Shown one piece after another: positions 8,404 through 17,741 of a stretch of DNA of 64,000 nucleotides. The notes under the pieces are model-generated. The model ran no database searches. It was not told the origin of the DNA and worked only from the letters and a program-made list of their open reading frames with translations. The position numbers and the translations under genes were made by a program. How positions within the stretch are numbered: position 1 is the first letter of the stretch; each line of letters begins with the position of its first letter. Source of the stretch: Streptomyces sp. WAC05374 (lineage in GTDB: Bacteria; Actinomycetota; Actinomycetes; Streptomycetales; Streptomycetaceae); assembly GCF_004353505.1 (NCBI RefSeq), contig NZ_SMNQ01000001.1:682001-746000 (forward strand), given 5' to 3'.

Positions 8404-9186
8404 TCACGCGCCGTCGCCGGCGGGGATGCGCTCCGCCTGGAGGAGCACCATCCCGGTGTCGCCGTAGTCCGGCAGCGTGGGGTCCTTGTCGACCCGGGTG
8501 ACCTGGAGGGCCTCGGTGTGCGGGGCGAAGACGCGGCGTACGGCGGCCGCGTCCACGGGAAAGGCGGGCCAGGCACGTCCGGCGCCGATGTGGTAGCTCG
8601 GCATGTTCTCCATGAACGCGGCGACCAGGTGGCCTCCGGGCCGTACCGAGTGGATGAACAGGCCGCACAGTTCGGTGAATTCGTCCGCGTCCTCGGTGAC
8701 GCTCTCGGCGACGAAGTTCATCGACGCCGCGTCGTAGGTGCCCGCCGGGACGGCCGACGCGTCGCCGTGCAGCACCCGGACCCGGGTGAGGGCCTGGCCG
8801 AGGCTCGGGGGCAGCCGGGGGTCGAGGTCGCGGCACAGGGCGTAGAAGGCGTCCCAGCTCCCGTCGGGGCGCTCGAGCTGTGCGGTGAGGTAGGCGACGT
8901 TGGCGGCGCTCGGTTCCAGGGCGTCGATGCGGCGGACGACCGCGGCGGCGGGCATCAGCGGGTACAGGTTGGGGCCGGCGCCGAACTCCAGCGAGCGCGC
9001 CAGTCCGTCGGCGGGGAACCGGCGGTAGAAGCCGGAGTGGTGGCGGATGACGGCCGCGTCGGAGGCGTGCATCCGCCGGTAGTTCTCGGCCAGGTAGGCG
9101 GTGACGGGCCACTGGTCCCAGTCCGCGTCCGCGTTGTGGCGGTGGTGGCGGGGCGGCAGGCCGTCGTCGGGGCGGGGATCGGTCAC
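8404..9186 (-). CDS. SAM-dependent methyltransferase, NNMT/PNMT-like
   Basis: GTG at 9186 overlaps the stop of the upstream PLP-enzyme gene as GTGA and is preceded by GAGAGGTGGG, so the two are translationally coupled. The 260-residue protein has the class I methyltransferase SAM motif (LEFGAGPNLYPLMP) near residue 70, an acidic second-strand region (IDALEPSAAN) and the VRPGGHLVAAFMEN post-motif. The N-terminal WPVTAYLAENYRRMH resembles the lid helix of the NNMT/PNMT/TEMT family of small-molecule amine N-methyltransferases. Coupling to an alpha-oxoamine synthase suggests that it methylates that enzyme's amino-ketone product or a derivative. That is an inference. Confidence 0.8.
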   Translation of the reverse strand: MTDPRPDDGLPPRHHRHNADADWDQWPVTAYLAENYRRMHASDAAVIRHHSGFYRRFPADGLARSLEFGAGPNLYPLMPAAAVVRRIDALEPSAANVAYLTAQLERPDGSWDAFYALCRDLDPRLPPSLGQALTRVRVLHGDASAVPAGTYDAASMNFVAESVTEDADEFTELCGLFIHSVRPGGHLVAAFMENMPSYHIGAGRAWPAFPVDAAAVRRVFAPHTEALQVTRVDKDPTLPDYGDTGMVLLQAERIPAGDGA

Positions 9187-10451
9187 GGTGCCCACCTCTC
9201 GGGCGGGGAGGGCGTGGACAGGTGCTGCTGGAGGGGGAAACGGTCGGCCAGTTCGGTGAGCGTGGCCAGGAGTTGCTCGATGTGTTCGTCGGTGTTGAGC
9301 GCGGTGACCTGGATGCGGAAGCCGACCTGCTTGCGCGGGACGAGCGGGTAGCCGGCGAGGGTGACATAGATGCCGTGGTCCCACAGGAAGTCACCGACGG
9401 CGTCGAGGTCCCAACTGTCGGCGAGGGGGATCTCGATGATGGGCAGGTCGTCGGTGTTCGGGGTGGCGACGCCCAGGCCCCGTACGTGGTCCAGCACGCG
9501 GCGCGTCTTGCGGTGGAGGCCCGCGCGGATGGCGTCGCCGCGCCGGTCGTTGACGTCGAGTCCGGCGAGGGCGGTGGCGAGCGAGGACGTCGGTGAGGGG
9601 CCGGAGTACAGGTAGGGCCCGGCGGTCACCTTGAGGTGCTCCTTGACGTCGGGGGGCGCGGTGAGGAACGCCAGGAGCGAGGAGTACGACTTGGAGAACC
9701 CGGCCACCAGGACGACACCCTCGTACGACTCGCCCATGTGGCGCACGATGCTGTTGCCCCGGGAGCCGTACGGCGACGTCTCGCCGGGGCCGCGTTCCCC
9801 GATGATGCCGAAGCCGTGGGCGTCGTCCACGTACAACAGGGCCTCGTGGGCACGGCAGATGGCGGCCAGCCCGGGCAGGTCGGTGAGGTTGCCGGTCATG
9901 CTGTTGACGCCGTCGACGCAGACGAGCCGGGCCGCGCCGGGCGGGGCGGAGGCCAGGAGCTGTTCCAGCTCCTCGGGGTGGTCGCCGTGGAAGCGCCGTA
10001 CCGACGCGCCCTGCCCCCGGGCGACCATGCAGCCGTCGTACATGGTGCGGTGGGCGCGGGCCTCCACGCAGACCAGGCCGCCCGCCGCGAGGACGGGGAT
10101 CACGGAGGCGTGGATGAGCGTGATGGTCGGCAGCAGCAGGGTGTCGGGGGCTCCCAGCAGGCCCGCGAGGCGCTCCTCGATGTCGGCGTAGAGACGCGGG
10201 TTGCCGATGAGCCGGGACCAGCTCGGGTGGGTGCCCCAGCGGCGTACGTGGGGGCCGATGGCCTCCATGATCTCGGGGTCGAAGTCGAACCCGAGGTAGT
10301 TGCAGGACGCGAAGTCGACCAGCCACTGGTCGCCGCAGCGGATGCGCCGGCCGTGGACCTCGTCGATGACGGCGTCGCACATGCGGCTGGTCTTCTGGAG
10401 GCGGGACAGGTCGCCGACGTGCTGCTCGCCGCGGGCCACCGGGTGGGTCAC
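9183..10451 (-). CDS. PLP-dependent alpha-oxoamine synthase-like enzyme (KBL/AONS/CqsA family), in frame with the GGDEF-EAL gene
   Basis: This is the C-terminal 422 residues of a frame that is open without interruption from 12428. A GTG at 10451 (VTHPVARGEQHVGD) is the most likely independent start. Family features are clear: NYLGFDFDPEIMEAI near residue 45, SRLIGNPRLYADIEERLAGLLG, VDDAHGFGIIGERGPGE (PLP contacts) and the Schiff-base region GFSKSYSS with its lysine. Members condense an amino acid with an acyl-CoA (KAPA synthase, glycine C-acetyltransferase, serine palmitoyltransferase, autoinducer synthase CqsA). The substrate here is unknown. As the sequence stands no stop separates it from the EAL domain. 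In the neighbouring frame a TGA falls exactly at GTGA of this start, which would suit separate coupled genes if an indel lies upstream. Confidence 0.8.
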   Translation of the reverse strand: MTHPVARGEQHVGDLSRLQKTSRMCDAVIDEVHGRRIRCGDQWLVDFASCNYLGFDFDPEIMEAIGPHVRRWGTHPSWSRLIGNPRLYADIEERLAGLLGAPDTLLLPTITLIHASVIPVLAAGGLVCVEARAHRTMYDGCMVARGQGASVRRFHGDHPEELEQLLASAPPGAARLVCVDGVNSMTGNLTDLPGLAAICRAHEALLYVDDAHGFGIIGERGPGETSPYGSRGNSIVRHMGESYEGVVLVAGFSKSYSSLLAFLTAPPDVKEHLKVTAGPYLYSGPSPTSSLATALAGLDVNDRRGDAIRAGLHRKTRRVLDHVRGLGVATPNTDDLPIIEIPLADSWDLDAVGDFLWDHGIYVTLAGYPLVPRKQVGFRIQVTALNTDEHIEQLLATLTELADRFPLQQHLSTPSPPERWAP

Positions 10452-13400
10452 GGTGCGGCGTTCACCGCGCCGGCCGACGAGGGAGGCCGCCCGGCTCCCG
10501 GCCGAGACGGAGAGGAAGCGCCGCGACTCGTCGGCGGTCATGGGCCGGGCGAAGAGGAAGCCCTGCCCGAAGCTGCACCCCATGGCGCCGAGCAGGTCGC
10601 GCTGGCCCGCGTTCTCGATGCCCTCGGCGATGACCTGGAGACCGAGGACGTCGGCGATGCGGACGATGCCCTCGACGAGCGCGACCTGCTGGCCGTCGGT
10701 GACGATGTCGTCGATGAACGACTTGTCGACCTTCAGCACGTCGATGGGGAACTCGCGGAGGTAGCTGAGCGAGGAGAACCCCGTGCCGAAGTCGTCGATC
10801 GCGATGGACACACCGAGGCGCTTGAGCGTGCGCATGGTGGTCCGGATCTGTTCGTCGCGCCGCATCAGGACCGATTCGGTGATCTCCAGGACGAGGGAGC
10901 CGGGCGCCAGGCCCGAGGTGTCGACGACCCGCCGTACGTCCTCGACGAAGCCCGGGTCGATGAACTGGCGCGGTGAGACGTTGACGTTGAGGCACAGGGG
11001 CGGGTTGCGGGGGTGGTCGCGCTGCCAGCGGGCGACGTCGCCCGCGGCGCGTTCCAGCACCCACGCGCCGAGCGGCATGATGTGCCCGGTCTCCTCGGCC
11101 AGGGTGATGAACTGGTCCGGCGGCACGAGGCCGCGCCGGCGGGGCCAGCGGATGAGCGCCTCGAAGCCGGCGACCCCGCTGCCGTTGATCTCGACAATGG
11201 GCTGGTAGCGGAGGGCGAACGCCTCTTCGCTGATGGCGGTGTCCAGGCCCGCCTGGAGTTCGTGCCGCTCGACCATGCCGGCGTGCAGGTCGGGCCGGTA
11301 GCGCTGCCACTGGCCCTTCCCGGCGGTCTTCGCGGCGTACAGGGCGAGGTCGGCGTGGCCGAGGAGTTCCTCCGCCTCGTCGCTGTCGCGGGCCGTCGCC
11401 ACGCCCACGCAGGCGGAGACGCTGGTCGAACCGGTGGTGAGCCGGAAGGGTTCGTCGAGGGCGTCGACGACCTGCGCGGCGAGTTTCTCGGCGTCCTCGG
11501 GTCCCCTGGCACCCTCCATCAGGAGCGCGAACTCGTCACCGCCCAGGCGGGCCGCGGTGTCGGTGCGGCGCAGCGCGCCGGTCAGGCGCCGGGCGACGGC
11601 GACGAGGAGTTCGTCGCCGACGGAGTGGCCCATCATGTCGTTGACGACCTTGAAGTCGTCGAGGTCGACGAAGAGCACGCAGGTGAGCGTCCCGTCGCGG
11701 CGGCCGCGCAGCAGGGCGCGCTCGATGCGTTCCAGCAGCAGGACCCGGTTGGGCAGGCCGGTGAGCGAGTCGTGGAACGCCCGGTGGGTGAGTTCCCGTT
11801 CCAGTTCGCGCTGCTCGGTGACGTCCCGGAGGGTCAGCACGATGCCGTGGACGGTCTGCTCGTGGCGGAGGTTGCTGCACCGGACCTCCACGTCCAGCCG
11901 CTGGTCGTCGGAGCGCAGTACGCGCCAGTCGTCGTGGACGTCCCGGGCGCTGCCGGACCGTACGCGCCGCAGGGTGAGGACGGCCCGCTCGCGGTCCTGT
12001 TCGTCGACGAGCCGCGCCAGCGGGGTGCCGCCGAGGAGGGCGCCGCCGAACATGCCCCGCGCGGAGGGGCTGGCGTAGCGGACGGTGTCGTCGTCGTCGA
12101 CGATCAGGATCACGTCGGAGGCGTTGTGCACGAGGGTGCGGAAGTACGCCTCGCTGCGGCGGCGGTGGATCTCCTCGCTGAGCCCGACGCGTTCGAGTGC
12201 CAGGGCGGCCTGGGAGGCGAGGGAGTCCACGGACACGCCGATCTGCTCCAGCCGGCGGTGCGGGCCCGCGACCAGGAGGGCGCCGATGAGGGGGCTGACC
12301 GTCTGGGGCGCTTCGAGCGTCAGCGGGCTGAGCATCACCCGCGTGGCCGGCGCGAGCGCCGCGGCCGCCTCGGGGCCCAGCGCGGCCACGTCCATGAGCC
12401 GCGTCCCGTCCACGAGCGGGGGCGGCACGGCGCCGGGAGCGGCTGCCCGGCCGTCGGGGGTGGCCGGGGGCGTCGAGGGTCTCGGCCGGGATGTCCAGGC
12501 TCCGCGTCCAGGGCCGGGCGGCGGTGCTCACCGGCCGGAGCCGCCGGTCGGCGTCCACGGCGAGCAGCACGGCCTGGTGCGGGACCCCGGCGCCGAACAG
12601 GGTGGCGGCGGCCGTCTCCACGCAGCGCGCCACGTCCCGGGGGGTCACCGCGCCGACGAGCGACGCGGCGGCCACGCGCAGGCTCCGCTCGCGGGTGACG
12701 GCCCGGCGGTGCTCGGAGACGAGCTCGTACAGCCGCCCCATGACCAGCAGGAACATCAGGGAGGAGAACGCGGCGATGACGGCGGCGTTCCGCACCGAGC
12801 CGAGCAGGGCCTCGACCAGCAGCATGACCGGAGCGATGAGCGACGCCCCGGCGAGGACGACGAGCCGGCGCCTGGCCAGCCCGGGCCCGGGCTGGGGCAC
12901 CCGTTCGGTGAGCCGGACCATGGAGGGGTGCAGGGCGGCCAGGCCCCAGGCGGTGAAGAAGACCACCCAGCCGAGGTCCATGAAGGTGCCGACGCGCCAG
13001 GTGCCCTGGAGCTGGAGCAGCCCGTAGAGGACGTCCGAGGTGAGGATGCCGACGGTGCCCAGCGCGAGGAGCTGGACGGACCGCTCCCGTGTGCCGCCGA
13101 GGGTGAGCAGCCGCACCATCATGGCCAGGATCAGCACGTCTCCGAGCGGGTAGGCGAGCGCGACCGCCTGATGCACCCAGGTGTCCCCGCCGGTCATGGT
13201 GAGCGGGTTGATCAGGTGCACCCAGGACAGCAGCGCCAGCCCGGACGTGAGAATGAGGGCGTCGAGCAGGCTGGCGAGGTCGCGGGACTCGGTGCGGTAC
13301 CGGATGAAGCCGAAGAACCCGGCGGCGAAGAGCGGATACGTGGAGAGGTAGAAGACGTCCGCGACCGACGGGAACGGATTGGTCTGGCCGAAGACGCTCT

Positions 13401-13734
13401 CCAGGATGTTGTACGTGGTGTCCCCGGCCGTGAACGTCAGGTTGGCGGCGGCGAGCATCAGCCACGGCCAGCGGTGCACGGGGCGGTGCACGTGGATGCC
13501 GACCAGGATCGCCACGACGCCGGAGAGCCCGATCGCCGCCCACATGCTGGTGTGCCGTTCCGGGACCGTCAGGTAGACGACGGTGCAGGGGATCACGAAC
13601 AGGACGTACGCCACCATCAGCCGGGACGCGGAGACGGGTGGTTTCCCGCGCCCGGTGTCCGGGCCGGACGGGCGCCCGGGCACGCGTGGGCCCCCCGGCC
13701 GGAACCACTGTTCGAGACGGGTGATCGGCTCCAC
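10452..13734 (-). pseudogene. Membrane GGDEF-EAL c-di-GMP enzyme, frameshifted near 12470
   Basis: The gene starts with GTG at 13734 (VEPITRLEQWF). The first part has about eight membrane helices (YVLFVIPCTVVYLTV onward) and then a GAF-like region. Around 12430-12530 the reading frame must change: the upstream frame runs on as Arg/Pro nonsense to 11536. The following frame, closed upstream by a stop at 12530, encodes the remainder in full. That remainder has a PAS domain, GGDEF (intact GGDEF, with the inhibitory-site RxxD as RRTD five residues before) and EAL (EALIRW, DDFGTGFSS, GQGFLFARP intact). Both catalytic domains look active on paper. The switch lies among C-runs, so a sequencing indel or a recent mutation is equally possible. 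It then reads directly into the PLP enzyme. Confidence 0.75.
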
Positions 13735-13825
13735 GGTGACCTGCCAGTGGCTCTGGATTAGCCCGAAAGAGTATATTTACAACGTACATGTACACCTTGC
13801 TCCGATACGTGACGAGGGTCAAGGG
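13735..13825. promoter_or_regulatory. Divergent promoter with perfect palindrome, likely TetR operator
   Basis: This is an A/T-rich gap between the divergent GGDEF-EAL gene and the TetR regulator. It contains the palindrome GTACATGTAC at 13784-13793 within TTTACAACGTACATGTACACC. The position suits autoregulation by the TetR protein at 13826 and possible control of both divergent genes. Confidence 0.55.
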
Positions 13826-14641
13826 ATGCCCGAGCAGGCAGCTTCCGGGCGGCGTAAACGCCGGCGTGGCCGGCTGAGCCGGGAGCTGGTGCTGGCCACG
13901 GCGCTCGCGCTGGTCGACCGGGAGGGGCTGTCCGCCCTGAGCATGCGGCGCCTCGCGGCGGAGCTGGGGGTGGAGGCGATGGCCCTGTACCGGTACGCGG
14001 CCGGGAAGGACGCGCTGCTGGACGGGCTGGTCGAGGCTGTGTTCACCGAGTTTCTGGACACCGTGGCCGAGCCGCCGGTTGCCGGCCGGCCGGCCGGAGC
14101 GGACACCGACCGCCACGCCGACCAGCCGGCCGAACCCGACACCGCCCGCCCCGCGGGGCCCGGCGCCGGCCGGCCGGCCGGGCCGGACACCGGCTGGCGC
14201 GCCGAACTGCACCGCGCGGTCCGGGAGATGCACCGCACCGCCCTGCGCCACCCGCACGTGGTGCCCCTCCTCGCCACCCGGATGCTCGCCGTGCCGCTGG
14301 CCCGCCGCCCGCCGGCGGTGCTGCGGGCGCAGGAGCACATCCTGGCGCCGCTCGTCCGCGCGGGGTTCGACGACGACCGTACGCAGCTCGCGTACCGGGC
14401 GGTGATCGCCTGGGCCCTGGGGTACGTCTTCGTGGAGCTGACCGCCGTGGTGGACGACCCCGACGAGCCGGAGCCCGCCATCCGGCTGGGCCTGCACCGC
14501 ATGCCCGTGCACGAGCTGCCCCATCTGCGCGCCGTCGTGCCCGCGCTCGCCGAGCGGGGCGGCGAGGAGGTCCTGGCGGCCGGCCTGGACGCGGTGCTGG
14601 ATCGTTTCCTCGGCGGGGCGGGGAGGGAAGCGATGACGTAG
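13826..14641 (+). CDS. TetR-family transcriptional regulator with TetR-type C-terminal domain
   Basis: ATG at 13826 (MPEQAASGRRKRRRGRLSRE) gives 271 residues. The helix-turn-helix is LSMRRLAAELGVEAMALYRYAAGKDALLDGL at about 45-75, typical of the TetR branch whose members keep a TetR_C ligand domain. Between about 90 and 125 there is a Gly/Pro/Ala-rich insert (PAGPGAGRPAGPDTG) that interrupts the usual layout. The ligand-binding region follows (HRTALRHPHVVPLLATRML). It lies 24 bases upstream of an MHS transporter on the same strand, the usual regulator-exporter pairing, and faces a palindrome at 13784-13793. The inducer is unknown. Confidence 0.9.
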   Translation: MPEQAASGRRKRRRGRLSRELVLATALALVDREGLSALSMRRLAAELGVEAMALYRYAAGKDALLDGLVEAVFTEFLDTVAEPPVAGRPAGADTDRHADQPAEPDTARPAGPGAGRPAGPDTGWRAELHRAVREMHRTALRHPHVVPLLATRMLAVPLARRPPAVLRAQEHILAPLVRAGFDDDRTQLAYRAVIAWALGYVFVELTAVVDDPDEPEPAIRLGLHRMPVHELPHLRAVVPALAERGGEEVLAAGLDAVLDRFLGGAGREAMT

Positions 14642-14665
14642 TCGACACCGCCGGAAGGGCACCGC

Positions 14666-16018
14666 ATGACGACCTCCGTGCACGGCCCCGCGGACGAGTC
14701 CGCCGGCCCCTCCGGGTCCACCGGGCCCACCGGCCCGTCCAGCCCCGCCGAAGGGGCGCCGTGCTCCCGCAGGGCGCTGGTGGCGGGCTCGGTGGGCAAC
14801 TTCATCGAGTGGTACGAGTTCGGCGTCTACGGCTACTTCGCCACGGTCATCGCCGCCGCCTTCTTCACCCCGGCGGGCGGCAGCGAGGCCGAGGCGCTGA
14901 TCCGGACGTACGCCTCGTTCGCGCTCGCCTTCTTCTTCCGCCCGGTGGGCGCCGCGCTCTTCGGCCGGGTCGGCGACCGCGTCGGGCGGCGCCCCACGCT
15001 GATCCTGGTGGTGCTGCTGATGACCGCGGCCACCACGCTGATCGGTCTGCTGCCGACGTACGCCACCATCGGCGCCGCCGCGCCCTGGCTGCTGACGCTG
15101 CTGAGGATCGTCCAGGGCCTGTCCGCCGGCGGGGAGTTCGGCGGCGCGGTGTCCCTGATGACGGAGTTCGCCCCGCCCGGCAGGCGCGGCCTGTACGGGG
15201 CGTGGCAGTCCTTCACCGTGGCGCTCGGCCTGCTCGGCGGCGCCGGGGCGGCGGCCCTGCTCGCCACCGTCCTGACCGAGGCCCAGCTCGGGGCGTGGGG
15301 CTGGCGGCTGCCGTTCCTGCTCACGCTGCCGATGGGGCTGGCCGCCCTGTGGCTGCGGCTGCGGCTGGAGGAGACGCCGTCCTTCCGGCAGCGCCGGGCG
15401 GCGCCGGCCGCCGCCCCGGCACGGGAGACGGTACGGGCCGTCGTGCTGGGCGCGGGACGGCTGATGGGCTGGTCGGCGGCCGGTTACACCTTCCTGGTGG
15501 TCATGCCGTCGTACCTCCAGAGCGTCCTGGGCGCGTCGTTCCGGCAGGCGCTGGCCGCCACGGTCCTCGCCAACGCGGGGTTCGCCGCCGCGATCCTGCC
15601 GGCGGGTGCGCTGAGCGACCGGGTGGGGCGGCGGGCGGTGATGGTCTCCGGCGCGGTGGTGGCGGCGCTCGCCGCGTTCCCGCTGCTGAACCTGCTCCAG
15701 GACCCGGCCGCGCCCACGGCCGTGAAGGGCCTCGCGGTGTGCGGGGCCGGGGCGGTCGTCGGCCTGCTGGCGGGGCCGGGGCCGGCGATGCTCGCGGAGA
15801 TGTTCCCCACCCGGGCCCGGTACACCGGTCTGGGGCTGGCGTACGCGCTGGCCAACGCGGTCTTCTCCGGCTGTGCGGGGCTGATCATCACCGAGGCGGT
15901 CGAGCGGACCGGGAGCGCCGACATCCCCGCGTACTACGTGGCCGGCACGTGCGCGGTCAGCGCCCTCGCCCTGGCGACGCTGCGGGGCGACGACCACCGC
16001 CGCGCGCTGCGCGACTGA
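14666..16018 (+). CDS. MFS transporter, metabolite:H+ symporter (MHS) family
   Basis: The 450-residue product starts at ATG 14666 and has 12 predicted membrane helices. The N-terminal signature SVGNFIEWYEFGVYG is characteristic of MHS permeases such as ProP, KgtP and ShiA. The loop 2-3 motif is GRVGDRVGRRPTL, and LLRIVQGLSAGGEFGGAV follows in helix 4. MHS proteins import organic acids, betaines or related small metabolites with protons. A disordered Ser/Gly/Thr/Pro-rich N-terminal tail of about 30 residues precedes helix 1. It is transcribed after a TetR regulator and only 15 bases before anmK, so it may share regulation with cell-wall sugar recycling. The substrate is not determined. Confidence 0.9.
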   Translation: MTTSVHGPADESAGPSGSTGPTGPSSPAEGAPCSRRALVAGSVGNFIEWYEFGVYGYFATVIAAAFFTPAGGSEAEALIRTYASFALAFFFRPVGAALFGRVGDRVGRRPTLILVVLLMTAATTLIGLLPTYATIGAAAPWLLTLLRIVQGLSAGGEFGGAVSLMTEFAPPGRRGLYGAWQSFTVALGLLGGAGAAALLATVLTEAQLGAWGWRLPFLLTLPMGLAALWLRLRLEETPSFRQRRAAPAAAPARETVRAVVLGAGRLMGWSAAGYTFLVVMPSYLQSVLGASFRQALAATVLANAGFAAAILPAGALSDRVGRRAVMVSGAVVAALAAFPLLNLLQDPAAPTAVKGLAVCGAGAVVGLLAGPGPAMLAEMFPTRARYTGLGLAYALANAVFSGCAGLIITEAVERTGSADIPAYYVAGTCAVSALALATLRGDDHRRALRD

Positions 16019-16033
16019 CCGGGAGGCAGTGGG

Positions 16034-17206
16034 ATGCGGGTCATCGGGCTGATGTCGGGGACGTCGTACGACGCCGTCGACGCCGCGGCCGCCGATCTGT
16101 CACTGGAGGGCGACGCCCTCGTGCTGGCACCGCTGGGCATGGTGAGCGCGCCCTACCCGGCCGGGCTGCGGGCCGCGCTGGCCGCCGCGCTGCCCCCGGC
16201 GGCCACGACCCTCGAGGAGGTGTGCCGGCTCGACACGCACATCGGCCGGGCCTTCGCGTCGCTGGCCGTACGGGCCGACGAGGAGCTGTGCGGCGGGCGC
16301 GCCGACCTCGTGGTCTCCCACGGGCAGACGGTCTACCACTGGGTGGAGGGCGGCACCGTGCACGGCACGCTCCAGCTCGGCCGGGCGGCCTGGATCGCCG
16401 AGGCGACCGGCCGCCCGGTGGTGTCGGACCTCCGCGCCCGGGACGTGGCCGCCGGCGGCCAGGGCGCGCCGCTCGTCAGCGTCGTGGACGTGCTGTGGCT
16501 GCGCGGCCGGCCCGGCGTGCCGGTCGCCCTGAACCTGGGCGGCATCGCCAACATCACCGTGGCCGCCCACGCCGGGCCCCCCGCCGCGTTCGACACCGGA
16601 CCGGCCAACGCTCTGATCGACGCGGCCGTGCACCACTTCACCGGCGGTGCGCGCGGGTACGACGAGGACGGCGCCCTGGCCGCCCGCGGCCGGGTGGACG
16701 AGGCACTGCTGCGGCGGCTGCTGGACGATCCGTACTACGCGCAGCCGCCGCCCAGGACGACCGGCAAGGAGCGGTTCCACCTGCCGTACCTGCGTGCCGC
16801 GCTGAGCGGGCACGAGGCGCTGCCCGCCCAGGACGTCGTCGCCACCCTCACCCGGCTCACCGCCCGGACGGTGGCCGGCGCGGTCCGCTCCGTACGGGGC
16901 ACGGAGGTCGTCGTCTCCGGTGGCGGCACCCGCAACCCGGTGCTGATGTCGATGCTGCGCGAGGAACTCGGCGGCGTCCCGCTGCGCGGTTCGGACGAGC
17001 TGGGGCTGCCGTCGGCCGCCAAGGAGGCGTACGCCTTCGCGGTGCTGGGGTTTCTGACGGTCCATGGGCTGGCGGGGACGGTACCGGCGTGCACCGGCGC
17101 GCGGCATCCGAGCGTCCTCGGTTCACTCACACCGGGCCGCGGCGGGCTGCGTCTGCCGGGGCCGCCGGGCGCCGCACCCGTGCGGCTTCTGGTGCGGCAG
17201 GCGTGA
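16034..17206 (+). CDS. anmK: Anhydro-N-acetylmuramic acid kinase AnmK
   Basis: The 390-residue product begins MRVIGLMSGTSYDAVDAA, the family's N-terminal ATP/sugar-binding signature (MSGTSxDxxD), here with Y in place of the more usual L/M. Further motifs are LVVSHGQTVYH, GRPVVSDLRARDVAAGGQGAPLV, LNLGGIANIT and FDTGPANALID, with GGGTRNPVLM near the C-terminus. AnmK hydrolyses and phosphorylates 1,6-anhydro-MurNAc with ATP to MurNAc-6-phosphate in cytoplasmic peptidoglycan recycling. The length is normal. It follows the MHS transporter after 15 bases and is probably in the same transcript. Confidence 0.95.
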   Translation: MRVIGLMSGTSYDAVDAAAADLSLEGDALVLAPLGMVSAPYPAGLRAALAAALPPAATTLEEVCRLDTHIGRAFASLAVRADEELCGGRADLVVSHGQTVYHWVEGGTVHGTLQLGRAAWIAEATGRPVVSDLRARDVAAGGQGAPLVSVVDVLWLRGRPGVPVALNLGGIANITVAAHAGPPAAFDTGPANALIDAAVHHFTGGARGYDEDGALAARGRVDEALLRRLLDDPYYAQPPPRTTGKERFHLPYLRAALSGHEALPAQDVVATLTRLTARTVAGAVRSVRGTEVVVSGGGTRNPVLMSMLREELGGVPLRGSDELGLPSAAKEAYAFAVLGFLTVHGLAGTVPACTGARHPSVLGSLTPGRGGLRLPGPPGAAPVRLLVRQA

Positions 17207-17287
17207 TTTGTCCGCCGGGATCTGTTTCAGCCCCGCCGTCACCGGCGACCCGAAAGGACGAACCGTCCGACGAACTGGGAGAGTTCC

Positions 17288-17548
17288 ATGAGTGACTGGC
17301 GCCAGCGTGCGGTCTGCCGCGACGAGGACCCCGACCTGTTCTTCCCGATCGGCAACACGGGCCCGGCCCTGTTCCAGGCGGAGGAGGCCAAGACCGTGTG
17401 CCGCCGCTGCCCGGTGCGGGAACCGTGCCTGGAGTGGGCGCTGGAGTCGGGGCAGGAAGCGGGGGTCTGGGGCGGAACGACCGAGGACGAGCGCCGCGCG
17501 CTGAAGCGCCGCCGCGCCGCCCGCCGGGCCGCCAGGGGCAGCGGCTGA
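17288..17548 (+). CDS. WhiB-like [4Fe-4S] transcription factor
   Basis: This 86-residue protein has four cysteines at positions 10, 38, 41 and 47 (C-x27-C-x2-C-x5-C), which ligate the iron-sulfur cluster. The GVWGG turn and a basic tail (RRALKRRRAARRAA) bind DNA or sigma factor. The sequence DEDPDLFFPIGNTGPALFQ places it close to WblE/WhiB1. Wbl proteins control development and redox or nitric-oxide responses in actinobacteria. The gene stands alone. A small inverted repeat GGACG-AAC-CGTCC at 17256-17268 lies just upstream of the ribosome site. Confidence 0.95.
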   Translation: MSDWRQRAVCRDEDPDLFFPIGNTGPALFQAEEAKTVCRRCPVREPCLEWALESGQEAGVWGGTTEDERRALKRRRAARRAARGSG

Positions 17549-17741
17549 GAGCGACACGCGGGCGGGGTCCCGCGGCCGCACGGCCGGGCCCGGCGGCGGC
17601 GCGGAGGACCGATGGCGGGGTCGGCGCACCGTGACGGTACGCGCGGGACCGGTCGCGCAGAGCCAAGGGGGCTATCCAGGGAACAGGTGTCCGGTTTACG
17701 TTGGTGTGACCGACCCGTCCCTGACACCCCACCGGAAGTCC

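Noticed and set aside
12335..15997. Minus-strand open frame of about 1220 codons across tetR and the MHS gene
   Set aside because: It is Arg/Pro/Gly-rich shadow sequence; the plus-strand genes have recognised HTH and transporter motifs.
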